Shown here: positions 1 through 5,389 of the stretch, one piece after another
How the letters are laid out: every line of letters begins with the position of its first letter
Position numbering within the stretch: position 1 is the stretch's first letter
NCBI GenBank assembly: GCA_947589625.1
Contig: CANQCM010000031.1
Coordinates: 1-9,741 of the forward strand
Reading direction: 5' to 3'
DNA from: an uncultured Alphaproteobacteria bacterium
Lineage (GTDB): Bacteria; Pseudomonadota; Alphaproteobacteria; Rs-D84
Length of the DNA: 9,741 nt
The notes under the pieces: generated by a model
Told to the model about the DNA's origin: nothing
The model's database searches: none
Seen by the model: the letters and a program-made list of their open reading frames with translations, nothing else
Made by a program: the position numbers and the translations under genes

Positions 1-21
1 CTAACACTAGCTACTAACAAC

Positions 22-50
22 TTGAAATACCTATTTTGGGGCGGTATAAT
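22..50 (+). promoter_or_regulatory. sigma70-type promoter of lemA
   Basis: TTGAAA (22-27) and a perfect TATAAT (45-50) are separated by 17 bases, close to the sigma70 consensus. The predicted start near 57 gives a very short leader of about 14 bases, holding only the ribosome binding site AAGGAG (58-63), seven bases before the lemA ATG. This is the best-looking promoter in the window. Confidence 0.75.
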
Positions 51-70
51 TGTAAAAAAGGAGTTATTTC

Positions 71-613
71 ATGTGGACGGCAATCGCAATCGTTTCGGTT
101 ATATTATTATATTTCATTTTGGTATATAATGGTTTGGTCGCACGCAGAAATCAAGTCCGCGAAGCATGGGCGACAATTGATACGCAACTGAAACGCAGAT
201 ATGATTTAATTCCTAATTTGGTTGAATCTGTCAAAGGTGCAGCGGCACACGAAAAAGACGCATTAAACGCGGTTATACACGCACGCACGGCGGCAATGTC
301 TGCAACAAATACAACAGATCGCGCGGCGGCTGAAAACAAATTGACCCAGACATTAAAAAGCATTTTCGCGTTGGGCGAAAGTTACCCCACCCTGCGCGCA
401 AATGAAAACTTTTTGGAATTACAGCGCGAATTGACCGATACAGAAACAAAAATTCAAGCAGCGCGCCAATTTTATAACACTGTTGTGATGGGTCTGAACA
501 CAAAAATTGAACAATTCCCCAGTAATATTGTGGCAAATCTGTTTGGTATTTCGCCCGAAAAATTGTTTGAAATAGACGATGCCGAACGCACCGCGCCACG
601 CGTCAAATTCTGA
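71..613 (+). CDS. lemA: LemA family membrane protein
   Basis: A 180-residue LemA family protein of about the usual family length. Residues 2-23 form one hydrophobic membrane segment near the N-terminus. It is followed by the family signature YNGLVARRNQVREAW, then DTQLKRRYDLIPNLVESVK (about residues 37-55), YPTLRANENFLELQRELTDT (about 105-124) and a C-terminal FPSN...FGISPEKLFEI...APRVKF. The rest is mostly long helices, as in solved LemA relatives. The biochemical role of LemA proteins is not established; they are single-pass inner-membrane proteins often encoded beside a TPM/YgcG-domain partner. No such partner follows here: the next gene is rpsD. The start is fixed by AAGGAG seven bases upstream. 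No convincing terminator follows, so some read-through into rpsD is possible. The family call is firm; the function is unknown. Confidence 0.95.
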   Translation: MWTAIAIVSVILLYFILVYNGLVARRNQVREAWATIDTQLKRRYDLIPNLVESVKGAAAHEKDALNAVIHARTAAMSATNTTDRAAAENKLTQTLKSIFALGESYPTLRANENFLELQRELTDTETKIQAARQFYNTVVMGLNTKIEQFPSNIVANLFGISPEKLFEIDDAERTAPRVKF

Positions 614-629
614 TTTATTCAGAAAAAAC

Positions 630-658
630 TTGATTTTTCATATTATATACACTAAACT
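630..658 (+). promoter_or_regulatory. candidate rpsD promoter
   Basis: TTGATT (630-635) and TAAACT (653-658) are 17 bases apart in the AT-rich stretch after lemA. Each matches the sigma70 consensus at four of six positions. Transcription would start near 665, giving a leader of about 110 bases before rpsD. An overlapping alternative is TTCAGA (618-623) with TATTAT (641-646). The choice between them is not secure. Confidence 0.4.
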
Positions 659-661
659 GCA

Positions 662-764
662 CGTCGCTGGGTAATCAGAACTGATTAAGCAACGGTGCTG
701 TTTTGGTCCCGTTTGTGATAAGGATTCTGGGTCGTCCTGGCACCGAAAAACCAAAAACAAAGGA
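662..764 (+). promoter_or_regulatory. structured rpsD leader with possible pseudoknot
   Basis: This is the untranslated region before rpsD. Hairpin 1 pairs 662-668 with 688-694 (one C-A mismatch) and continues through a three-base bulge into the perfect stem TAATCA/TGATTA (672-677 with 682-687). A second helix pairs GGTGCT (694-699) with GGCACC (739-744) and encloses AGGAT/GTCCT (721-725 with 734-738). The loop bases TTTTGGT (701-707) are fully complementary to ACCAAAA (750-756) outside that helix, forming an H-type pseudoknot that ends just before the ribosome binding site AAAGGA (759-764). S4 is known to repress its own synthesis by binding structured leader RNA in E. coli and Bacillus. The pairings are visible; the regulation is inferred. 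Confidence 0.45.
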
Positions 765-772
765 TTATAAAA

Positions 773-1405
773 ATGGCAAGAATGGGTGCAAAACGTAGCA
801 CACGTAAATTAAAAATCGGGCGCAGCCTTGGGGTTAACCTGTGGGGTCAAGCTAAATCTCCGTTTAACAAACGCAAATATAAACCTGGGCAACATGGCCC
901 AACAACACGCGGTGGCAATTCGTCTGATTACGCAAAACAGATGCGCGCAAAACAGACATTAAAAGGCTATTACGGCAATATCGGTGAAAAGAAATTCCGC
1001 GCATATTATCTGGAAGCAACCAATATGAAAGGCGACACACCAGAAAACTTGATTGGTTTGTTGGAACGCCGTCTGGACGCAGTTGTTTATCGCGCGAAAT
1101 TGGCACCGACAGTATTTTCTGCCCGTCAATTAGTCAGCCACGGTCATATCTATGTCAACGGCAAACGCGTTAAAATCGCATCTTATCAAGTGCGCGTTGG
1201 CGATGTTATCACCGTCAGTGAAAAAGCAAAACAAATGCCATTGGTTGTGTTGGCTTTGGAATCTGGCGAACGTCAAACACCAGACTATATCAATGTAGAC
1301 AGTGCGAACTTTACTGCGACATTTACGCGCATTCCTGCATTTGCAGATGTGCCGTATCCTGTTCAGATGTTCCCTGATTTGGTTATTGAATTCTATTCAC
1401 GTTAA
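773..1405 (+). CDS. rpsD: 30S ribosomal protein S4
   Basis: Small-subunit protein S4, a primary 16S rRNA binder that nucleates assembly of the 30S body and contributes to decoding accuracy. It has 210 residues, against about 205 in alphaproteobacteria. The N-terminal domain carries GVNLWGQAKSP, YKPGQHGPTTR and LKGYYGNIGEKKFR. The S4 RNA-binding domain spans roughly residues 98-150 (NLIGLLERRLDAVVYRAKLAPT..., with SHGHIYVNGKRV), and the protein ends PDLVIEFYSR. It has no cysteines, so it is the zinc-free form. AAAGGA lies eight bases upstream and supports the first ATG over the ATG at codon 4. It stands alone, outside a ribosomal operon, with its own leader and an intrinsic terminator six bases after the stop. 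Confidence 0.98.
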   Translation: MARMGAKRSTRKLKIGRSLGVNLWGQAKSPFNKRKYKPGQHGPTTRGGNSSDYAKQMRAKQTLKGYYGNIGEKKFRAYYLEATNMKGDTPENLIGLLERRLDAVVYRAKLAPTVFSARQLVSHGHIYVNGKRVKIASYQVRVGDVITVSEKAKQMPLVVLALESGERQTPDYINVDSANFTATFTRIPAFADVPYPVQMFPDLVIEFYSR

Positions 1406-1410
1406 GATTG

Positions 1411-1431
1411 GGCGGCAAATTGCCGCCTTTT
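1411..1431 (+). terminator. intrinsic terminator of rpsD
   Basis: GGCGGCA (1411-1417) and TGCCGCC (1421-1427) form a perfect seven-pair stem with the loop AAT, followed by TTTT and further pyrimidine-rich sequence. It sits six bases after the rpsD stop codon. The T run is short but is extended by CTTCTTGCTTTTTT. Confidence 0.85.
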
Positions 1432-1478
1432 CTTCTTGCTTTTTTATGATTTTTTAAGTATCATACATTTATGTAAGC

Positions 1479-1498
1479 GATTGCGATATATTGCAATC
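1479..1498. repeat. 20-base inverted repeat upstream of the RNase J gene
   Basis: GATTGC (1479-1484) and GCAATC (1493-1498) are perfect inverted repeats. The intervening bases also pair, apart from one pair that would be a G-U wobble as RNA. There is no T run, so it is not a terminator. It overlaps the proposed -35 element of the RNase J promoter, the usual position of an operator. The upstream part of this gap (1432-1478) is AT-rich and shows only a weak TATGAT/ATCATA hairpin (1445-1465). Confidence 0.3.
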
Positions 1499-1520
1499 AA
1501 ATATTCCCCATGTGTTTAAT
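1491..1520 (+). promoter_or_regulatory. candidate promoter of the RNase J gene
   Basis: TTGCAA (1491-1496) and TTTAAT (1515-1520) are 18 bases apart. The -10 matches consensus at five of six positions and the -35 at four. The start would be near 1527, giving a leader of about 120 bases. The -10 lies inside the palindrome TTTAATATTAAA (1515-1526). Confidence 0.35.
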
Positions 1521-1618
1521 ATTAAATCATTACCGCGCGGGGAAAATATGGCGCACGACCCCAGATTCACTACAAATAAAGTTTATGGCTTTATTAGCAA
1601 TGGATTTTGTGGTCGTGC
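1502..1618 (+). promoter_or_regulatory. structured leader of the RNase J mRNA
   Basis: GCACGACC (1553-1560) pairs perfectly with GGTCGTGC (1611-1618). Nested inside, AATAAAG (1575-1581) pairs with CTTTATT (1589-1595) around a seven-base loop. Upstream, CCCC (1506-1509) with flanking ATATT can pair with GGGG (1539-1542) and AATAT, covering the ribosome binding site of the small ORF at 1548; the 5' part of that pairing needs a start upstream of the proposed promoter. RNase genes are often autoregulated through their 5' leaders, as shown for E. coli rne, but whether this applies here is inference. Confidence 0.4.
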
Positions 1619-1655
1619 AAATGTGAAACTTAACAAAAGGATTAAATATGGTTAA
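1548..1655 (+). CDS. possible 35-residue small ORF overlapping the RNase J start
   Basis: An ATG preceded by GGGGA (1539-1543, four bases away) opens 35 codons that end in TAA at 1653-1655, eight bases inside the RNase J gene, which starts at 1648. The peptide begins MAHDPRFTTNKVYGF and is basic toward the end (NVKLNKRIKYG). I recognise no family. The overlap would allow translational coupling, and the large inverted repeat 1553-1618 lies within it. It could equally be a chance frame inside a structured leader, since the RNase J gene has its own good ribosome binding site. Confidence 0.25.
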   Translation: MAHDPRFTTNKVYGFISNGFCGRANVKLNKRIKYG

Positions 1656-3468
1656 AGTACGCGAAAAAAAAGTCGCGCCAATTACAGAACAAGATGATAT
1701 GGACACCATTGTGTCAAATGGGCGCGCACCAAAACCAATTTCTGGCATGCCAGAACACGAGAACGATAATAACGATGAAAAAGTGTATTTTATGGCACTG
1801 GGCGGTCTGGAACACATCGGTCAGAATATGTACCTGTATAAATACAAGGGCAAATTCTTGATTGTTGATTGCGGTATGGGATTTCTGGAAGAAGAAATCG
1901 GTGCTGGCGATGTGCAATATTGCGACACAACATGGCTGGAAAAGCGAAAAAAAGATGTTGTCGGATTCGTCATTACACATGGACACGAAGATCATATCGG
2001 CGCGCTGAAATACATTTGGCCAAAATTTAGAAAGCCGATTTATTGTACGCGGTTCCCTGCTGAAATCATTCGTCAGACTTTTACAGGGCTGGAAATGGAT
2101 TTCAATCCAACCAAAGACATTGTTGTTTTTGATCACCATGGCGCAACACTAGATTTGGCACCATTTACCGTTGAAACATTTCATGTGACCCATTCTGTAC
2201 CCGAGGCACAAATGTTGATTATTAAAACGGGCGCAGGCAAAATTCTGCACACGGGCGATTGGACATTCAATGACGATATTCCAATTGAAGAAGGCACAGA
2301 TTTCGCACGCCTGCGCGAGATTGGGTCTGACCCGAAACTGTTGGCATGTATGTCTGATTCAACATCTGTATCGCGTCAAGAAAAGCAAACAACCGAAACA
2401 CAAGTTCGCGACACATTGACAGAAATTATGAAAAATGCCCCTGGGCGCGTCATTGTCACGGGTTATTCGCGGTCTATTGCGCGTATGAAAATGTTTGCCG
2501 AGGCTGCACACGCGGCTGGTCGTATGGCGGCAATCAAAGAACGCAGTAATCCAAATCCTGTGCCGTATGTGGGTCTGCCAGAATTTCGTGAAATGGGCAT
2601 TTCAATGGGCTATCTGAACCCAGACGATGTGTACCTGCATAACGAAATCAAAGATTTGCCTGCTGAAAAGCAAGCAATATTCTTGACAGGATCCCAAGGC
2701 GAACAATACGCGATGTTAACCCGTCTGTGTCGCGGTCATGTCAAAGAAATGAAACTGATGCCAACTGATACAGTTGTATTCAGTGCGATTATTATTCCAG
2801 GTCGCGAACAAGATGTGTCATATCTGTACAATAAACTGGCGCGCATGGGTATCAAAACACACACAATATTTGACACAGACCATGTTCATGCCAGTGGCCA
2901 CGCAGGTCGCCCTGAATTTGAAAAATTCTATGATATGGTACACCCACAAGTTTCTGTGCCAATGCACGGCGATTACATCAACGAAATGTTGAACGGTAAA
3001 ATGGCAATGGAACGCGGTGGCGCAAAATTTATGATGGTTGTGCATAACGGCGAAATGATTGCGCTGGCTGATGGTGCAGAACCATATGTTTGCGAAACCA
3101 TTGAAACGGGCTTTGTCGTTATGGAAGGCGAAACAGAACGCAGTGCCAATGACCCTGTTTATAAAAACCGTAAAAAAATGGCTGTAAATGGCGCAGTGTT
3201 TGTTACATTGCCTGTTGATAAACGCGGATATCTAAAAGGCGTACCCGAAGTATCTAGCGCAGGCGTATTTGAATCAGACGACACAGGATTTATGAAACGT
3301 CAAATTCAAATAGAAATTACGCGCGCGATTGATAATTTAAGTAAAGCCGAACGCAAAAACCAAGATAATCTGGTTCATGCGGTGCAATCTGCAACAAATC
3401 GGGTTATTCGTGCGGCATTGGGCGCAGATAAAAAGCCACAATATCGCGTTCATTTTGTTCAAAAATAA
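1648..3468 (+). CDS. rnj: ribonuclease J (beta-CASP metallo-beta-lactamase)
   Basis: A 606-residue RNase J, a cytoplasmic 5'-3' exonuclease and endonuclease of mRNA decay and rRNA maturation. The metallo-beta-lactamase core holds the zinc site HGHEDH (111-116), H182 and D204 (in HTGD). The beta-CASP part has SDSTS (236-240), TGYSRSIARM (271-280), TGSQGE (347-352) and HASGH (414-418). H440 in MHGD completes the site, so all expected catalytic residues are present. A C-terminal domain follows (about 480-606), as in alphaproteobacterial members. Residues 1-44 form a charged, low-complexity extension before the usual first strand. The start is supported by AAAAGGA (1635-1641), six bases upstream; ATGs at codons 18, 34 and 49 lack comparable sites. 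The family's common LGGxGEIGxN reads LGGLEHIGQN here. Confidence 0.95.
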   Translation: MVKVREKKVAPITEQDDMDTIVSNGRAPKPISGMPEHENDNNDEKVYFMALGGLEHIGQNMYLYKYKGKFLIVDCGMGFLEEEIGAGDVQYCDTTWLEKRKKDVVGFVITHGHEDHIGALKYIWPKFRKPIYCTRFPAEIIRQTFTGLEMDFNPTKDIVVFDHHGATLDLAPFTVETFHVTHSVPEAQMLIIKTGAGKILHTGDWTFNDDIPIEEGTDFARLREIGSDPKLLACMSDSTSVSRQEKQTTETQVRDTLTEIMKNAPGRVIVTGYSRSIARMKMFAEAAHAAGRMAAIKERSNPNPVPYVGLPEFREMGISMGYLNPDDVYLHNEIKDLPAEKQAIFLTGSQGEQYAMLTRLCRGHVKEMKLMPTDTVVFSAIIIPGREQDVSYLYNKLARMGIKTHTIFDTDHVHASGHAGRPEFEKFYDMVHPQVSVPMHGDYINEMLNGKMAMERGGAKFMMVVHNGEMIALADGAEPYVCETIETGFVVMEGETERSANDPVYKNRKKMAVNGAVFVTLPVDKRGYLKGVPEVSSAGVFESDDTGFMKRQIQIEITRAIDNLSKAERKNQDNLVHAVQSATNRVIRAALGADKKPQYRVHFVQK

Positions 3469-3483
3469 AAAATAGATGTGATA

Positions 3484-3511
3484 AAAAAATGCCCCAAATG
3501 GGGCATTTTTT
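3484..3511. terminator. bidirectional terminator between RNase J and the cold-shock gene
   Basis: A6TGCCCC (3484-3495) pairs perfectly with GGGGCAT6 (3500-3511) over twelve pairs with the loop AAAT. Read on either strand, a GC-rich stem is followed by a T run, so it can stop both convergent genes. Its last two bases are part of the cold-shock gene's stop codon (TAA, 3512-3510 on the minus strand). Confidence 0.9.
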
Positions 3512-3851
3512 ATTTTTTCCAAAATGCAAAAGTATGGCGATTAGATTTTTCTTCGCGACCTTTGCGTTCTTCAATTGCGCGACGACGTTCTGCGCGGCGT
3601 TCTTGATAGCGACGCGCCGATTCTTCGTCGTGTTGAATCAATTTCAATGTTTTAACAGATAATTTTCCGTTACGAGGTTCTTCTTCAAATTCAACGATAT
3701 CGTTTTCATTCAAGAATCTGATGCCTGCAGCCTTTAATGCACTGGAATGAACAAAAACATCATCTGTGTTGCCGTCTGAATTTGGCGCATCAGGTGTGAT
3801 GAAACCAAAACATTTTTTACCGTTGTACCATTTTACTTTTCCTTGACGCAT
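3510..3851 (-). CDS. cold-shock domain protein with charged C-terminal tail
   Basis: A 113-residue single cold-shock-domain protein, predicted to bind single-stranded RNA or DNA. Residues 1-72 are the OB-fold domain: GKVKWYNGKKCFGFIT holds RNP1 (13-18) and DVFVHSSAL holds RNP2 (31-39), followed by a VEFEEE...VKTLKL ending. RNP1 normally reads KGFGFI; here the first glycine is a cysteine (C14). A 40-residue tail (about 74-113) is dense in Arg and Glu (ARRYQERRAERRRAIEERKG) and probably forms a charged helix, making the protein longer than the usual 65-75 residues. I place the start at 3851 because AAAGGA lies seven bases upstream; an upstream in-frame ATG at 3896 would add 15 residues unrelated to the family. 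It is the last gene of the minus-strand block. Confidence 0.88.
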   Translation of the reverse strand: MRQGKVKWYNGKKCFGFITPDAPNSDGNTDDVFVHSSALKAAGIRFLNENDIVEFEEEPRNGKLSVKTLKLIQHDEESARRYQERRAERRRAIEERKGREEKSNRHTFAFWKK

Positions 3852-3858
3852 AATCGTG

Positions 3859-3864
3859 TCCTTT
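3859..3864 (-). promoter_or_regulatory. ribosome binding site setting the cold-shock start
   Basis: AAAGGA on the minus strand, seven bases before ATG 3851. The upstream ATG at 3896 has no comparable site and lies inside a potential leader hairpin, so this site decides the start. Confidence 0.75.
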
Positions 3865-3870
3865 GTTATG

Positions 3871-3902
3871 CAGTTATGGATTCTGCAACCGTTCAAGAAT
3901 CC
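3871..3902 (-). promoter_or_regulatory. cold-shock leader with alternative hairpins
   Basis: On the minus strand GGATTCT (3902-3896) pairs with AGAATCC (3884-3878) over seven pairs with an 11-base loop. TGCAG, just inside that loop and arm, can instead pair with CTGCA farther downstream, close to the ribosome binding site. The two pairings share bases and exclude each other. Cold-shock genes often use temperature-sensitive leader folding; that role is inferred here. Confidence 0.3.
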
Positions 3903-3909
3903 TGATTAA

Positions 3910-3938
3910 ATTGTTGCGAATATGTGATTAAAAAGCAA
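3910..3938 (-). promoter_or_regulatory. candidate cold-shock gene promoter
   Basis: On the minus strand TTGCTT (3938-3933) and AACAAT (3915-3910) are 17 bases apart, each a moderate match to sigma70. The start would be near 3903, giving a leader of about 50 bases. No clear terminator follows the upstream gene (stop at 3979), so read-through from lysS is also possible. Confidence 0.35.
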
Positions 3939-3978
3939 GTATTTTTACAGACGGGATTTTTGTTTGATTTCCTATGGG

Positions 3979-5379
3979 TTATTTCTTGTAATAACGTTGA
4001 ACTTCCTTCATAACGAAATTAAACAATTTTCCAGACATCGTATCAGACGACACCGACCAAGACGCGTTCATATACGGCATTGCCGAAACCAGAATAAACC
4101 GCGCGATAAAATGAAAAATCTCGCTTTCTTGGGATTGATCCAGTTTCGCAGGCGCATCTGTGATATGAAAAACCTCGTTTTCAATGGCGTTGTCCAATTT
4201 ATCCATGATTTTATCAACCATCTTTTGCGGATAATACATACTGCATGGTTTCGGAAAGCCTTCAAACAATGAAATTTCTTTCTTTTCGCGACCATACAAA
4301 ATATTCCACCCAACGCGTTCAAACAAATCGCCTGCGCATTCGCATATCATTTCGTTGTATTCGCGTATGCCGTCTTCCATAAATTCAGCCAATTTCTGTT
4401 CAATTTGTTCAGATTTTGCATTTTTAGTTTTACGCGATTTTTCATAATAAACATGCGTTTTGCGTTCATATTCAAAAAATGTACGCACCTGACAAATTAT
4501 TTCCATAGGCATAACGACGCCATTATGACCAATATCTATAATCAATTTTGCATCGCGATAATTACGCGGATTTTCCATATCATAAAATTTATCGCGAATT
4601 GATATAATTCTGTCAGGCATCATATCGCGAATCCGTTCAATAAATGTGCGCGCTTGGGGAACCAAATCAAACAAGCATTTTACGCGCCATACATCTTGCA
4701 ATCGTTGATATGGGGTCGGAACACAATCCAGTGCGCGAACTAAATCTGCGGCAATACGTTCATGGCCTGGGCCAATAATGCCCAGAACTGTTTCCGCCGC
4801 GCGTGTTATAAATTTATTTGAAAATTCTGTGCGAATTTTATCTGCGATGGCGCGCCCAGACGCCGCCCGTTCATGCGATGCGATTACTGTTTCCGCAGTT
4901 TTTGCCACATCTGAAATATAATCTCGATAATATTTGCCTGTTATTTTTTCCAATGCCCGTTCAACTTTTTTCTGGGCGGCAACAATGACACTGACGATAG
5001 ATGACACGAACAAATCTATTTTATGCCCTGCCCCTGTTGTAAAGAACTGGTTTCGCATAGGGTCTGCGTCAAGACGATGTTGCACCAGATACGGACGCAA
5101 TGGAAATATGTCTGAAATGTTTATATGTTTCGGCAACCCAGAATCAGTATCATAATCATATTCCATAACACCAGCCTTGGGCGCACCAAAGCATTTACCC
5201 AAAACATGGAACACTTCGCGAAATTGCGTAATACTGTCTGAATACAGACGCGTCAAATATTCTGACGTGTCAGCGTCTATTTTACCATCAGCCAGCGCAC
5301 GTTGAATAACCGCTAAATTTTTTGCGTCATTATCCAGTGTTTTGGTAATTGCAAATTCGCCCGTATCTTGTCCAGACAT
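3979..5379 (-). CDS. divergent RelA/SpoT-like nucleotidyltransferase-domain protein
   Basis: About 466 residues, probably cytoplasmic (no signal peptide or membrane segment). Residue numbers count from the GTG at 5385. Residues 1-200 are mostly helical. Residues 225-318 resemble the RelA/SpoT synthetase fold in order: QDVWRVKCLFD (D231 where the metal-binding Asp of D..G.R sits), NPRNYRDAKLIID (Y276, matching the substrate-stacking Tyr of NGYxSLH) and MEIICQVRTFFEYERKTHVYYEKSR (E295, matching EIQIRT, and H311, matching the AH..YK region). The ATP-contacting R-x-K...S...K stretch normally just before the Asp is not recognisable, and no HD hydrolase motif is present. A helical C-terminal part follows. 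It starts ten bases after the lysS stop, so it is almost certainly cotranscribed with lysS. A (p)ppGpp-type activity is possible but unproven; a non-catalytic homologue is equally plausible. Confidence 0.55.
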   Translation of the reverse strand: MSGQDTGEFAITKTLDNDAKNLAVIQRALADGKIDADTSEYLTRLYSDSITQFREVFHVLGKCFGAPKAGVMEYDYDTDSGLPKHINISDIFPLRPYLVQHRLDADPMRNQFFTTGAGHKIDLFVSSIVSVIVAAQKKVERALEKITGKYYRDYISDVAKTAETVIASHERAASGRAIADKIRTEFSNKFITRAAETVLGIIGPGHERIAADLVRALDCVPTPYQRLQDVWRVKCLFDLVPQARTFIERIRDMMPDRIISIRDKFYDMENPRNYRDAKLIIDIGHNGVVMPMEIICQVRTFFEYERKTHVYYEKSRKTKNAKSEQIEQKLAEFMEDGIREYNEMICECAGDLFERVGWNILYGREKKEISLFEGFPKPCSMYYPQKMVDKIMDKLDNAIENEVFHITDAPAKLDQSQESEIFHFIARFILVSAMPYMNASWSVSSDTMSGKLFNFVMKEVQRYYKK

Positions 5380-5382
5380 TTT

Positions 5383-5388
5383 CACCCC
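5383..5388 (-). promoter_or_regulatory. ribosome binding site setting the RelA-like start
   Basis: GGGGTG on the minus strand follows the lysS TAA by one base and precedes ATG 5379 by three bases. If the in-frame GTG at 5385 were the start, this site would be consumed by the start region and nothing better lies upstream, so ATG 5379 is preferred. The difference is two residues. Confidence 0.5.
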
Positions 5389-5389
5389 A

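Noticed and set aside
662..744. A tRNA or other known small RNA upstream of rpsD
   Set aside because: No T-loop GGTTCGA-type motif, anticodon stem or CCA-proximal acceptor stem could be assembled; the stems fit an mRNA leader.
3852..3896. Cold-shock protein starting at ATG 3896
   Set aside because: The 15 extra residues do not resemble the family, there is no ribosome binding site, and the region forms leader hairpins. ATG 3851 has AAAGGA at the right distance.
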